Notes: generated from the letters alone by a model not told the origin. Numbered from the stretch's first letter, positions 52,199 to 62,295 are shown. The stretch is DNA of 64,000 bases from Streptomyces sp. NBC_01439 (GCF_036227605.1 NZ_CP109487.1:9349001-9413000); one strand, 5' to 3'. Numbers and translations: made by a program.

Positions 52199-52651
52199 AT
52201 GGCCGTCCGCAACCAGCTGATCCATCGGCCCCCGCAGGCGGTGTGGGCGGTACTCGCCGATCCGACCCTGTACGGGGAGTGGGTGGTGGGCCCGTCCGAG
52301 TCCACACCGCTCGATCAGGCCTGGCCGGAGGTCGGATCCCGGCTGCGCTACACCGTGCGGCTGGGTCCCTGGTCGACCGACGGCGTGACCACGGTCCGAC
52401 ACCGGGAGCCCGGCAGGGAGCTGGAGTTGGAAGCGTCGTTCAAGGCACTGGGCACCGCGAGGATCTTCCTCCAGCTCCGACCGTGGGGCGAGGAAACCCT
52501 GGTCGTCTGCGACGAGCACCCCCTGCGCGGCGTGGGCGGCACCCTTCACAATCCCGCGATCGAAGCCCTGCTCCAGCTCCGGCACCGCGGGATGCTGGCC
52601 CGCCTGGCCAGGATCGTAGAACAGGATCACGCAAGAGCCCGCCATGCCTGA
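52199..52651 (+). CDS. SRPBCC-family protein
   Basis: A 150-residue protein from ATG 52199 after GGCAGGAGG. NQLIHRPPQAVWAVLADPTL, YGEWVVGPSES, RLRYTVRLGPWSTDGVTTVR and TLVVCDEHPLRGVGGTLHNP fit the START-like helix-grip fold (polyketide cyclase/dehydrase family). It probably binds a hydrophobic ligand. It overlaps the start of the FAD oxidoreductase by 8 bases, a pairing common in Streptomyces. Confidence 0.9.
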   Translation: MAVRNQLIHRPPQAVWAVLADPTLYGEWVVGPSESTPLDQAWPEVGSRLRYTVRLGPWSTDGVTTVRHREPGRELELEASFKALGTARIFLQLRPWGEETLVVCDEHPLRGVGGTLHNPAIEALLQLRHRGMLARLARIVEQDHARARHA

Positions 52652-54228
52652 CGCGGTGGTGATCGGCGCGGGCCCGAACGGGCTGGTTGCCGCGAACCTC
52701 CTGGCCGACGCCGGCTGGAGCGTGGAAGTCCTGGAGGCGCAGCCGGAGCCCGGCGGCGCCGTGCGCAGCGACCGAGGCGTCCACCCCGACTACGTTTCGG
52801 ACCTCTTCAGCGCGTTCTATCCCTTGGCCGCCGCCTCCCCGGTCCTCGCACGACTCGACCTCGCGGCCGAGGGCCTGCGGTGGAGCCACGCCCCGTCCGT
52901 ACTGGCCCACCCGCTGAAAGACGGCAGTTGCGCTGTACTGGAGCGCCGCGTGGAAGAGACCTCGGCCGGGCTGGCAGGTTTTGCGGCAGCCGACGGGGAC
53001 GCCTGGCGGGACATGTTCAAGGTGTGGAGCCAGGTGGGTCCCGACCTGGTAGGAGCCCTGTTCACCCCGTTCCCTCCGGTCCGGCCTCCGGCTTGCGGCG
53101 AAACTGCGGGTTGCCGGTGGACTCCGGCTGGCCAGGAACCTCGTCCTGCCGGTGCGTCGTCTCGGCGAGGAGGAGTTCGCCGGAGAAGGCGGCCGGCTCT
53201 TGCTGGCCGGGAACGCCCTGCATGCCGACCTGGCCCCCGAGGCTGTGGGTAGCGGCGGATTCGGTTGGCTGATGTCGATGCTCGGGCAGAGCCACGGCTT
53301 CCCGGTGCCCGTCGGCGGCGCCGGCGCCCTGACCGCGGCGCTCGTGAGCAGGCTCCGGCGCCGCGGGGGCGTCCTGCGTTGCGGGGAGCGCGTCGCGTCC
53401 GTCGTCGTACGCGGTGGCACGGCGGTCGGGGTCAGGACTGCGGGCGGGGAGACCGTCGGCGCGCGGCGGGCCGTACTGGCCGACACGTCAGCACCCGCCC
53501 TGTACCGGGACCTCGTCGGAGCGGAACACCTCCCGTCCCGGCTCCTGCGGGACCTGGAACGCTTCCAGTGGGACTTCGCGACGTTCAAGGTCGACTGGGC
53601 ACTGACCGGCTCGGTGCCGTGGACGGCGCCGCAGGCCGCCGGGGCGGGGACCGTCCACGTGGCCGACGGCGTCGACGGCCTGACCCGGTTCGCCTCGCAG
53701 ATCGCCATGGGGCAGGTCCCCGACGAACCCTTCGCGTTGTTCGGCCAGATGACCACGGCAGACCCCAGCCGCTCACCGGCGGGCACGGAATCGGCGTGGG
53801 CCTACACGCACCTCCCGCAGCACATCGCCTCCGACTCCGACCCCGACGGCATCACCGGCCGTTGGGACGCCCGCGAACAGGAGGCCATGGCCGACCGCAT
53901 CGAGGCCCAGGTGGAACGCTTCGCGCCCGGCTTCCGTGAACTGATCGGCGCCCGCAGGATCCTCGCCCCCACGACCCTCCAGGCGCTGGACGAGAACCTC
54001 CACAACGGCGCCATCAACAACGGCACCACGGCTCTTCACCAACAGGCGATCTTCCGCCCCACTCCCGGCACCGGTCGGCCCGAGACACCCGTGAAGGGCC
54101 TCTACCTCGCCTCCGCGGCCGCCCACCCCGGCGGCGGCGTCCACGGCGCCCCGGGTGCGAACGCCGCCCGGGCTGCCCTACGAGCCCACGGACTCCACAG
54201 CCTCCTCCACCGCGCCCAACGGATCTGA
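52644..54228 (+). pseudogene. phytoene-desaturase-like FAD oxidoreductase, split by a frameshift
   Basis: ATG 52644 opens the dinucleotide fold DAVVIGAGPNGLVAANLLAD and WSVEVLEAQPEPGGAVRS. The frame holds to LVGALFTPFPPVR near 53083. The next frame continues LRLAAKLRVAGGLRLARNLV, FPVPVGGAGALTAALVSRLR and GLYLASAAAHPGGGVHGAPG to 54228. The 1585-base span requires minus one or plus two bases. Repaired, it gives about 528 residues, normal for the family (substrate-type carotenoid/NAD(P)-binding oxidoreductase). Substrate unknown. Confidence 0.82.
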
Positions 54229-54523
54229 ACGGCCCTACGCGGCCGCTCCAGTCTGAGCAGACCGTCGGCGTCAATCTCGTGCCAACTGCCGAGAGGCTCG
54301 GTGCGTCAAGGTCGTTCACGCGCTCGGTGAACAGAACGGCTGCGTCACTCGGGTTCGGGCTCGTAGAGGTGGTGGGCTGGGCCACGCGTCGCCGTTGACG
54401 GAGGTCTGAAGACGGCTGCCGATCCCCTGGCTCTGTCTACGAGAACGGGTTCTGGCGCACATTCCGTGAACGATCTTGACCGGGATCTACCAGGAGGGTC
54501 AGTGCCAGCCGGCGTGGCCGCTC
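54229..54523. other. no supported gene
   Basis: About 295 bases between two convergent genes; nothing recognised. Confidence 0.5.
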
Positions 54524-54822
54524 TTACGCCGCTTGCGCTGCCCGTTGGCGTCGCCAGGACAGTGCCGGTGCCGTGATGGCCAGGGCGAAGAGGACGGCCG
54601 CCATGATGAGGTGTGGGACCGTGTGGCCCTGCGCGAGCGTGTAGAGCCCGCAGGCCGCGCCGCCTCCAGCGACGCCCAGGGCAGGCGGCCATCGGTCGGC
54701 GGTCAGGCCGGGAAGCCCCAGGTCGCGGCCGCCAGGACGACGATGACCAGAGGAATCCACCACCTCCGCGACCAGTTCCTCTCATCGAGTGACCATCTGC
54801 GCGTCGAACGCAAGCCGTCCAT
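54524..54822 (-). pseudogene. small membrane protein, split by a frameshift
   Basis: ATG 54822 gives MDGLRSTRRWSLDERNWSRR and WWIPLVIVVLAAATWGFP. At the GGG run 54710-54712 the frame changes and continues GLTADRWPPALGVAGGGAAC, GLYTLAQGHTVPHLIMAAVL and FALAITAPALSWRR. One extra base joins them into a coherent 99-residue protein with three helices. Family not recognised. Confidence 0.6.
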
Positions 54823-54872
54823 ACCCCTACCCCCGTGTCGATGACCGCCGTGATCATAGAGCGCAACCGCCA

Positions 54873-55036
54873 GCCGAGTACTCCGCTCTGCACCGGCTGC
54901 GGCCGCACGGGACCGGGCACGACCTGGGCCGCGTCGTGGTGGACCTGGCGGTGATGCTCGCCGACGGAGTCCGAGACCTGGCCGTACTGCGTGACCAGCG
55001 CGACGTGTTCGGCTCCGCCGCCTCCACCCCGACCGC
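54873..55036 (+). mobile_element. IS1380-family transposase fragment
   Basis: The plus frame reads SALHRLRPHGTGHDLGRVVV, DLAVMLADGVRDLAVLRDQR and DVFGSAASTPTAWRV, which corresponds to the N-terminal region of IS1380-type DDE transposases (about 450 residues). Both ends are missing and no inverted repeats are visible; it is fused directly to a cation-transporter fragment. Confidence 0.62.
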
Positions 55037-55044
55037 GTGGCGAG

Positions 55045-55404
55045 TGTCGGCCGCGCATCTTCATCGCCGCCCTCTCCCTCGCGGTCATGCCCTTCCTGTC
55101 CGCCGCCCAACGCCGCACGGCCCGCGCACTCTGCTCCGCCGGCGCGGTCGCCGACCCCAAGCAGACCCTGCGGTGCACATACCTGTCGGCCGTCCTGCTC
55201 GTCTGTCTCCTCAACGCCACCCTCGGCTGAACCCGGGCCGACCCGATTGCCGCCCTCGTCATCTCAGCCATCGCCCTCAAGGAAGGCCGAGATGCCTGGC
55301 AGGGCAAGGACTGCTGCGCACCGACTGCGGGGGCCGCCGCGCCAGACCCTGTTGAGATTGCGGGCGGATGCGGCTGCAAGTCGGGCTGTGACTGCTGCTC
55401 CTGA
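55045..55404 (+). pseudogene. cation-diffusion-facilitator transporter, C-terminal fragment with a stop
   Basis: The frame reads FIAALSLAVMPFLSAAQRRT, SAGAVADPKQTLRCTYLSAV and LLVCLLNATLG, then TGA at 55228 where relatives have Trp, then ADPIAALVISAIALKEGRDA and WQGKDCCAP with the Cys-rich end CGCKSGCDCCS. This is the last part of a CDF-like metal transporter; the His/Asp-rich N-terminal helices are absent. Confidence 0.72.
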
Positions 55405-55783
55405 GCCCTTGGAGCCTGTGGGGCATCGGGCCCCGGTCCGGCAGCCCCAGCAGTCTGCCGGCGGCCGGGCTGTACGGACAACGCCGGCAGCACGAAGGCC
55501 CTGAGCGCTCGGGGGATCAGGGCCGTCGTATGCCAAGCTGACGCGGCCCCGATGCCAGAGCGCGGAATCTGGGGCCGCGGACTGCATCGGCCCGGCGTGG
55601 GGTCCAAACCGATGCACGCGTCGACCCGACCAACGGGGACGGCGGCGGGAAGGACACGGCCCAGTCTCTCCGACCACCACAGTCAGCGTGATCAATCTCA
55701 GCGCCGACCACGGTTCCAGCGACCCCGCGGCCGGATGAGGACACCGCGCTGGGGAAGATGGTCGTCAGGAAGCAGGCGGCGCC
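55405..55783. other. no supported gene
   Basis: About 380 bases; no recognised frame on either strand. Confidence 0.5.
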
Positions 55784-56401
55784 CTACGCGCTGCGGAACA
55801 GCGGTTTGCCCTCCCGCAGTCGGCGGCAGACCCGCTGGTAGCTCGGGCGGCGGAGCTTCGGCGGTCGTCCCTGCCTTGCCCGCTTCGCGCCACCGTCGTA
55901 CACCTGCGGGACGAGGATGTCGCGGGCTGCCCGAAGCTGCTCCTTGGGCGGGTGGTAGGACTCCACTTCCACCTCCAGCTCGCCTGAGCGGTAGGAGGCG
56001 GACTTGTCGTACAGCACCAGCGCCCGGGCATGCACCGCGCCCTCCACCTCGAAGGTGAAGTCGTTGTAGTAGCCGTAGACGATGCCCTCTGCCCGCAGGT
56101 CGCCCGCGACGTACACGGAACCCCAGGAGACTAGGTCGCGTACCACCAGGTCGCCGAGCACCACCAGCATGCCGATGCCGGAGACGTAGTCGTCCAGGAA
56201 GCCGTGCACGATCAGGTCGCCGTCGACGACCAGCGCGATGTCGAGGTCGAGGTCCTCCGGAACCACCAGATCGCCCTGGTGGTGGTACCACGCGATGCCC
56301 GTGTCCTGGAGGTAGTCGGCCATGTTGACCTGGGGGCCCAGCCGCTCGGCCACCGCGGAGGTGTCGGCGAGCGGGTCGAACCGGGCCCGCCAGGAGGACA
56401 T
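55784..56401 (-). CDS. bactofilin-like/beta-helix repeat protein
   Basis: A 205-residue protein from ATG 56401, 2 bases after the preceding stop. Residues 40-130 are a right-handed beta-helix-like series of GDLxV turns: HQGDLVVPEDLDLDIALVVD, GDLIVHGFLDDYVSGIGMLV, VLGDLVVRDLVSWGSVYVAG and DLRAEGIVYGYYNDF. The basic C-terminus (GAKRARQGRPPKLRRPSYQR) may bind a partner or nucleic acid. The repeat resembles polymer-forming cytoskeletal proteins. Coupled to a HEAT-like protein. Confidence 0.6.
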   Translation of the reverse strand: MSSWRARFDPLADTSAVAERLGPQVNMADYLQDTGIAWYHHQGDLVVPEDLDLDIALVVDGDLIVHGFLDDYVSGIGMLVVLGDLVVRDLVSWGSVYVAGDLRAEGIVYGYYNDFTFEVEGAVHARALVLYDKSASYRSGELEVEVESYHPPKEQLRAARDILVPQVYDGGAKRARQGRPPKLRRPSYQRVCRRLREGKPLFRSA

Positions 56402-56403
56402 GG

Positions 56404-57915
56404 TCAGCACGGGGTCTCCGTTCCGGCCCGGAGTGCCCGGACCTCCAGCATGGCGCGGGCCTGCGCGGCGTCCGAGGCGTCCGTACCCGCCGCGATGGCG
56501 GCGAGCACGGGCTCGGGCAGGGCGGGATTCTCCAGCATGCGGTATTGGCGCACGCCCGCCTCGGCCCAGGCCAGCAGGATCTCGATCGGGGTCGCCGGGT
56601 TCTTGGCGATGTCGTCGAGGAGGCTGGTGTCCTCGGCGCGGGCGGGATCGCGAACGAATTCGGCGAGCGCGTCCGGTGGGGTGTGCCGGTTGGCGACGGC
56701 GCGGCGCAAGTAGTAGATCGGGCTGCGTGCCATGGCGGCGAGCACGTCCCCCAGCGGCTCGGTGTGGTGGGCGTCGTCGATCGCCGCGAAGCTCTCGATT
56801 TCCGCCTTGCCCGACACCGTGCCCGCACAGTACGTCAGCCCGAACTCGACCAGTAGGTCCGCGGGCCAGTTCGGCTGGTCCATCGCGTTCCCGGGGTGGA
56901 AGTACGGCCACAGGCCCAGTGTGTGCAGTGCGCGCAGTGACTCGGGCGGGGTGGCGGGGTGTTCCAGTGCCGCATACGTGAGGCGCTGGACGTCCTGCTC
57001 CTGCCCGTGCGCGATGCTCTCGCCGTCACCGAACGAGCGCGTGATCGTGTCGACCAGCCGGGCGAGTGTCTCGGGCGGGGCCGTCGTGTTCTGGCTGATG
57101 GCGGCGAGCACGGCCAGGCTCGGGTCGCCGGCCAGTTCGGTGAGCTGCCGGACGGGGGTGAACGCGTTGGCCGCCGCGGCGGCCCGGACGCACGGTTCGG
57201 GGTCGGCCGCGAGCCGGGCCAGCACGGCCGGGGTGCGGTTGTGGCACTGCTGGCCCATCAGCTCCCGGACGCGGGTGTCGGGGTCCTGCGCCAGGGCGTC
57301 GAGCAGCGGCGCGAGTTCTCCTGCTGAGCGCTTGGTGACGGCGGTGCGGCGTACCCCGGGGTTCGGGTCGGTGAGGTCCGCGTCGCCGGCGTGGCCGAGT
57401 GCAGCCACCACCCGCCGGACCCGCGCGTCCGGGTCGGTGGCGAGGGCCCGCAGGTGCTCCGGCCGGGCGTCGATCCGCCGGACCAGGGTCAGCCGGACTT
57501 CGGCGGAGGTGTCGGTGACCAACAGCGCGGCCGCCCTACGCGGGAGTTCCTCACGTCCGGCCAGGGCCCGGCGCACCGCTGCCGATCCGTCCCGGGCCAG
57601 CGCTTCGAGCGCCGTCTTGGGGGTCGCGCGGTGTACTGTCACCACCCGGCGCACCGACTCCTCCGGGTGGGCGGCGAGCCCGGCCAGCCGCTCGGCCGAG
57701 GTGGCCGGGTGGGCGGCGAGCGCGCGCAGCACCCCGAACCAGTCGGGGCCGCCCGCGACGGCCCGAACGGCCACCTCCTCGGCCAGCTCGGCCGGCAGCC
57801 CTATCCGGGACGCCACGATCCGGGCCGGCCCCGGAGCCTGCGCTGCCAGCTCCCGCAGCCGTGACAGCGGTGTGGCCGGGCGCCACGCCTCCGCGACCTT
57901 GCCGTCGATGTCCAT
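56404..57915 (-). CDS. leucine-rich-variant/HEAT-like repeat protein
   Basis: A 503-residue protein from ATG 57915 (the upstream ATG at 57999 is less likely). More than ten repeats of about 22-24 residues carry the pattern A-A-x-x-A-x-x-x-x-R-x-x-L-A: AAHPATSAERLAGLAAHPEE, LATDPDARVRRVVAALGHAG, LAQDPDTRVRELMGQQC and ISQNTTAPPETLARLVD. This is the LRV/HEAT type of the Azotobacter LRV family, without the 4Fe-4S Cys cluster. No membrane helix. Operon with the beta-helix gene; the two probably form a complex. Confidence 0.8.
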   Translation of the reverse strand: MDIDGKVAEAWRPATPLSRLRELAAQAPGPARIVASRIGLPAELAEEVAVRAVAGGPDWFGVLRALAAHPATSAERLAGLAAHPEESVRRVVTVHRATPKTALEALARDGSAAVRRALAGREELPRRAAALLVTDTSAEVRLTLVRRIDARPEHLRALATDPDARVRRVVAALGHAGDADLTDPNPGVRRTAVTKRSAGELAPLLDALAQDPDTRVRELMGQQCHNRTPAVLARLAADPEPCVRAAAAANAFTPVRQLTELAGDPSLAVLAAISQNTTAPPETLARLVDTITRSFGDGESIAHGQEQDVQRLTYAALEHPATPPESLRALHTLGLWPYFHPGNAMDQPNWPADLLVEFGLTYCAGTVSGKAEIESFAAIDDAHHTEPLGDVLAAMARSPIYYLRRAVANRHTPPDALAEFVRDPARAEDTSLLDDIAKNPATPIEILLAWAEAGVRQYRMLENPALPEPVLAAIAAGTDASDAAQARAMLEVRALRAGTETPC

Positions 57916-58521
57916 CCGCACCCCTTCTTGACGCGCCGCCCCGGGTGGGTGGCCCGGGCCGGGCACCGGGCTGCCCCGGGTGCGCCCGATGGGTCGCATC
58001 CGGGGACGGCATCGACGTCACCGACCTGGGGAGGATCCTGACATGGGGCTCTGACAGCGCCTCACACGGTCCGCCCGGATGGTCAGACCGGGTGTTCACA
58101 CAGCCGTCGGTGGCTCGTCGGCAGGCGTTGATCGGCTCCGGGGCGCAGGGCGGCAGCGCGGCGTCATGTCGTGGGCCTGCTCGACAAGCGTCTCGTCCCC
58201 CTGAAGAGCTACATGCTGATATGGCTCCCCAGCGGGATGCTGACCACGGGGCTGCCCCGTAGGTTCGTTCACGGATCTCGGAATGGAAGGCGTCATGAAC
58301 GAGTGAAACGATCTGCGCAGCTGCGGCAGGGGTTGCCGGCCGTCTTCGTCACCGCGCCTCTGCATGTCGGCGCGTTCGCTGAACGCCTCGCTTCCGGACA
58401 CCCCGCCGGAGTACTTGCGATGTCCGATAATGAACACGTGCCCGAGACGACCACCGCGATGGCGGACCTCCCCAGCCTTCGCATCCTGCGGGCTGACCTC
58501 ATCACCATACGAGGCTGCCCT
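57916..58521. other. no supported gene; upstream region of two operons
   Basis: About 600 bases between the divergent repeat-protein operon and the histidine kinase. The kinase frame is open here, and ATG 58420 (MSDNEHVPETTTAMADL) is an alternative kinase start; otherwise nothing is recognised. Confidence 0.4.
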
Positions 58522-59682
58522 ATGCCACCTCTGGCCTGGCCCCGTTGGCTACGCTGGCTACCCCACGGCCTCGTGTTGCTCGCAGCCGCTCTGACTGCCG
58601 CGGCGGCGGGCGCGACCGCCCCGATCTCGGCCATCGGGCACGCGGCCATGCTGGTGGTGGCCCTGCGCTGGCCGACGTCCGCCTGGTGGCTGTCGATGGC
58701 CTTCGTCACCGGTATCACGTTGGAGTATCCGCCCACCCACGACACTCAGATCTACGTGTGGATGGTGCACGCAGGGGTCCTCTTCCTTCTCGCGCTGCGG
58801 GTGCGCTTGCCCTCGGCGATCACTGCGGCCGTACTCAGCACCCTGCTGGCTGTTCTGCTGAAGCTGTCCGGCTGTTCCGTCGGCTCATGGAAGATGATCA
58901 CCGGGGCCCTCGTGCTGTTCGCTCTGGCCGTGCTCATCGGAGCCGTGGTACGCGGCCGCCGCGAGGACCACGCACGCCTCACCGAGCAGATCGCCGCCAC
59001 AGCCCGGGAACGAGCACTGCGCACCGTCCTGGAAGAGCGCACTCGGATCGCACGCGAGCTGCACGACGTCGTGGCCCATCACCTGTCACTCATCTCCATC
59101 CAAGCCGATGCCGCGCCCTATCGGGTCCAGGCTCCACCACCAGAACTGGTCACTGAGCTGGCCTCGATCCGCGCCAACGCCCTGGAAGGACTGGCCGAAC
59201 TGCGCCACATGTTGGGTCTGCTGCGGTCGAACGGCCCCGGCGACAGCACGACCGGCACCAGCCCGCAGCCCTCCCTGGCACAGCTTGACGGGCTGCTCGG
59301 CAACGTACGCGCTGCCGGCCTTCCCGCGACCACCCGGATCGAGGGCACTGCCCGCCATCTGCCCCCGGGCGTGGAACTGTCGGCTTACCGCATCATCCAA
59401 GAAGCCCTCAGCAACATTCTGCGCCATGCCCCCGGTGCCGAGACGAGCATCGAACTCACCTATACACGAGATGCGTTGGGTCTGAGGGTCGTCAACGGGC
59501 CTGCCGCGCTCCCCGCTGCCACCTCACCCGGGGCCGGGCACGGCGTCATCGGCATGCGGGAGCGCATCGCAATGCTCGGCGGTGATTTGGCCATCGGCCC
59601 CACCCCCGACGGCGGCTACGAGGTCAGCGCGGCGCTGCCCACCTGTATCGCGCCCGCCGTCGGCAAGGAGACCTGCGCATGA
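58522..59682 (+). CDS. NarL-type sensor histidine kinase
   Basis: A 386-residue protein; ATG 58522 follows CGAGG, with in-frame ATG 58420 as an alternative. Five to six membrane helices (GLVLLAAALTAAAAGATAPI, GVLFLLALRVRLPSAITAAV) form a sensor. HisKA_3 is ERTRIARELHDVVAHHLSLI with the phospho-acceptor His. HATPase has EALSNILRHAPGAETSIELT and GHGVIGMRERIAMLGGDLAI. It overlaps the response regulator (ATGA); they form a two-component system. The signal is unknown. Confidence 0.93.
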   Translation: MPPLAWPRWLRWLPHGLVLLAAALTAAAAGATAPISAIGHAAMLVVALRWPTSAWWLSMAFVTGITLEYPPTHDTQIYVWMVHAGVLFLLALRVRLPSAITAAVLSTLLAVLLKLSGCSVGSWKMITGALVLFALAVLIGAVVRGRREDHARLTEQIAATARERALRTVLEERTRIARELHDVVAHHLSLISIQADAAPYRVQAPPPELVTELASIRANALEGLAELRHMLGLLRSNGPGDSTTGTSPQPSLAQLDGLLGNVRAAGLPATTRIEGTARHLPPGVELSAYRIIQEALSNILRHAPGAETSIELTYTRDALGLRVVNGPAALPAATSPGAGHGVIGMRERIAMLGGDLAIGPTPDGGYEVSAALPTCIAPAVGKETCA

Positions 59683-60380
59683 CCATCCGCGTGCTCATCG
59701 CCGACGACCAGGCCATGGTCCGGGACGCCTTCTCCGTCCTGCTCGGTGCTCAGCCCGACATCGAGGTCGTTGCCACCGCCGAGGACGGCACGCACGCCGT
59801 CGCCCGGTCCGCGGAACTGGCACCCGACGTGATCGTGATGGACATCCGGATGCCCGGCCTGGACGGCATCGAGGCCACCCGCCAGATCACGTCGGCGCCC
59901 GGAACATCAGCGAAGATCCTCATCCTGACGACCTTCAACCTCGACGAGTACGTCTACGAGGCACTGCGCGCCGGGGCCTCCGGATTTCTGCTCAAGGACG
60001 CCTCCGGCATCCAGCTCGCGGAAGCCGTAAGGGTGGTGGCCCGGGGCGAGGCTCTCCTTGCACCCGACATCACCATGCGGCTCATCGCCGAGTTCTCCCG
60101 CGTGAGTCCTGGTGCCAAGCGGCCGACCGGCGTGCGTATCGATGCCCTTACCGACCGCGAGACCGAAGTTCTCGCACAGGTGGCACAGGGCCTCTCCAAC
60201 GCGGAGATCGCCCAGGTGCTGGTCGTCGCCGAGGAGACGGTCAAGACGCACGTGGGCCGCATCCTGCGGAAGCTGCAGCTACGCGATCGCACCCAGGCCG
60301 CCGTCTTCGCCTACGAATCCGGCCTGGTCGCCCCCGGCGACGGTGCCCGCTGGGCACCGTCGCTTCGGGCCGCCCCGTAG
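59679..60380 (+). CDS. NarL/LuxR-type response regulator
   Basis: A 233-residue protein from ATG 59679. The receiver has RVLIADDQAMVRDAFSVLLG, the phospho-acceptor Asp in PDVIVMDIRMPGLDGIEATR, T and K positions in ILILTTFNLDEYVYEALRAG and FLLKDASG. The LuxR HTH is DALTDRETEVLAQVAQGLSN, AEIAQVLVVAEETVKTHVGR and ILRKLQLRDRTQAAVFAYES. Cognate partner of the upstream kinase; the hydrolase downstream is a likely target. Confidence 0.95.
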   Translation: MTIRVLIADDQAMVRDAFSVLLGAQPDIEVVATAEDGTHAVARSAELAPDVIVMDIRMPGLDGIEATRQITSAPGTSAKILILTTFNLDEYVYEALRAGASGFLLKDASGIQLAEAVRVVARGEALLAPDITMRLIAEFSRVSPGAKRPTGVRIDALTDRETEVLAQVAQGLSNAEIAQVLVVAEETVKTHVGRILRKLQLRDRTQAAVFAYESGLVAPGDGARWAPSLRAAP

Positions 60381-60616
60381 ACCGGCGTGCCCATGCCGCT
60401 CCCAGCCCCTGGACAGTCCCGACCTGCGACGGCATGCGGTCATGCCTGCCGACAGCCGGAACGGCTCCTCGGGTCTCGGCGTAGCCCTGGAGAGCTACGC
60501 GGCAGGTTGGCCCCTCCGGGGGACGCAGATCACCGGCCCTGAAAGCGAACCTTATGGCGTCCAGTCCGGAGGCATCGTCCGCCTCCCGCACCACGCCCAC
60601 CCCAAGGAACGCAACC

Positions 60617-61831
60617 ATGTCCATAGCCCGACGCCCATCACCTGCCTCGCAGGCCACGCCTCCTGGCAAGATCAAGAGGTTCCTGCGTGTCGTCGCCGCT
60701 TCGATCGCCTCGGTCTTGGCCTTCCTCACAGGCGCGATCATGCTGGGCGCGTACTTTCCGGCCATCCCCAAGGCCGGCGTGATCGGCCCGGTCATCGGCG
60801 GACAGTACCCCTTCCACCTGGCGCTCCTCGCCCTGGCCGGCGCCGCCCTGGGAGCCCTGGCTTGGCGCAGCGGCCTGGTGCGCTGGGGGCGTGTCCTCAC
60901 CGCGGTGACCGCTCTGTCCACCACCGCCGGTCTGGTCATCGGCAGCATTCAGTTCGTTGCCGCTCGTGACGCCGGTACGAAGATCTCCTTCAGCCAGGTC
61001 TTCGGCCAGCTCGCCTCCTCCGGAGGTGCCACGCCGGACACAACCCAGATTTATGCCACCCGTGACGGCGAGGCACTCGAAGCAGATGTATACCTGGCCG
61101 GGAAAGGCCGGGGGAGCAAGGCGCCGGCCATAGTGCTCGCCCATGCCGGAGGCTTCCACACCTTCGACAAGAGCGACCTGCGTGGTACCGGCCGTTGGCT
61201 GGCGGACCACGGTGTGGCCGTGATAGCGGTCGACTACAGGCTGGCCTCCCCCGACCGCCCCACGTGGGACAAGGCCCCGCACGACCTCATGACCGCCCTG
61301 GGCTGGGTGCAGCACCACGCCGACCAGTACGGCATCGACAGCTCCCGTATCTCGTTGGGTGGCATGTCGGCCGGCGGCACCCTCGCCATGAACACCGCTT
61401 ACCGCCTTCAGAACGGCACCATGCAGGCCACCGACGGGATCACCCCGAAGCCGCCATTCTCGGTGGTCGGCTTCTACCCCGGCACCGACGTCGACAACAT
61501 GTGGAAGGACGACGTCGCGGGCACCCGCGAGGCCGCAGAGCTGTTCACGGGCGGTACGCCTGCCCAATACCCCGAGCGCTACCGCGATGTCTCCCCGACC
61601 ACCGACGTTCGGATGGGTCTGCAGCGCACACTGCTCGTCGTGGGAGACCGTGACCGCAGCTCCCGCCCCGAAACCATCAAGGACTTCGGCGCCTCGCTCC
61701 GAGCCGAAGGCGTCGATGTCACGGTGGAGGAACTGCCTTTCGCCGAGCATGCGTTCGACGACGTCTACGGCAGCCTGACCGCACAGACCAGCCGCCAGAT
61801 CCTCCTGGACTTCCTCGGCAAAGACGCGTAG
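60617..61831 (+). CDS. membrane-anchored alpha/beta hydrolase
   Basis: A 404-residue protein from ATG 60617. Three N-terminal membrane helices (ASIASVLAFLTGAIMLGAYF, LALLALAGAALGALAW, VLTAVTALSTTAGLVIGSI) precede a hydrolase: APAIVLAHAGGFHTFDKSDL (oxyanion loop), SRISLGGMSAGGTLAMNTAY (nucleophile Ser), LLVVGDRDRSSRPETI (acid) and FAEHAFDDVYG (His). It belongs to the dienelactone-hydrolase/BD-FAE group. The catalytic domain is probably extracytoplasmic, but topology is inferred. It follows the two-component genes by about 235 bases. Confidence 0.9.
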   Translation: MSIARRPSPASQATPPGKIKRFLRVVAASIASVLAFLTGAIMLGAYFPAIPKAGVIGPVIGGQYPFHLALLALAGAALGALAWRSGLVRWGRVLTAVTALSTTAGLVIGSIQFVAARDAGTKISFSQVFGQLASSGGATPDTTQIYATRDGEALEADVYLAGKGRGSKAPAIVLAHAGGFHTFDKSDLRGTGRWLADHGVAVIAVDYRLASPDRPTWDKAPHDLMTALGWVQHHADQYGIDSSRISLGGMSAGGTLAMNTAYRLQNGTMQATDGITPKPPFSVVGFYPGTDVDNMWKDDVAGTREAAELFTGGTPAQYPERYRDVSPTTDVRMGLQRTLLVVGDRDRSSRPETIKDFGASLRAEGVDVTVEELPFAEHAFDDVYGSLTAQTSRQILLDFLGKDA

Positions 61832-62295
61832 CACCGTCCTGCGGTCGCGGCACGATCTCAGCCAGGCCCCTGTGCGAAGTCAAGCTTGGGCCGGGCGGCT
61901 GGAGATAGGGCCATGGGCGCGCGGAGCGGTGCTGTACGGCCGCTGTCGTGTCCTCACCCTGGAGAGCTCCAGCATTCCCGACGCTACTTCGAGTGGACTG
62001 AGGGCAACCCGATGGCCAACCGCCTGAGCTTCTTCCTCTTCGGACCGGGCCAGGTCGCCCCCGTCACCCGCGAGTCCGAAGACCTGCCCTTGCCCGTACG
62101 CGGACGATTCCGTGTGTGGAGATCCCGGTGACCTCGTGGGCTGGTCGGCGCACACATCGAGCGGCACGTGCGGTAATTCCGCTACGTGGGCCGCCCGTTG
62201 TGTCGTTTCTTCGCGTCCGCGTCCGCGTCCCCTTCGCGTTGGTGGGCGGCGTGCACGCAGACATGCCGCCAAAGCGGGTACCGGACGGCCCGGGA
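61832..62295. other. no intact gene; possible fragment and tandem repeat
   Basis: About 460 bases. A plus frame at 61975-62080 (RRYFEWTEGNPMANRLSFFL, FGPGQVAPVTRESEDL) looks like part of a protein but ends at once; family not recognised. CGCGTC repeats lie near 62214-62240. Confidence 0.35.
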
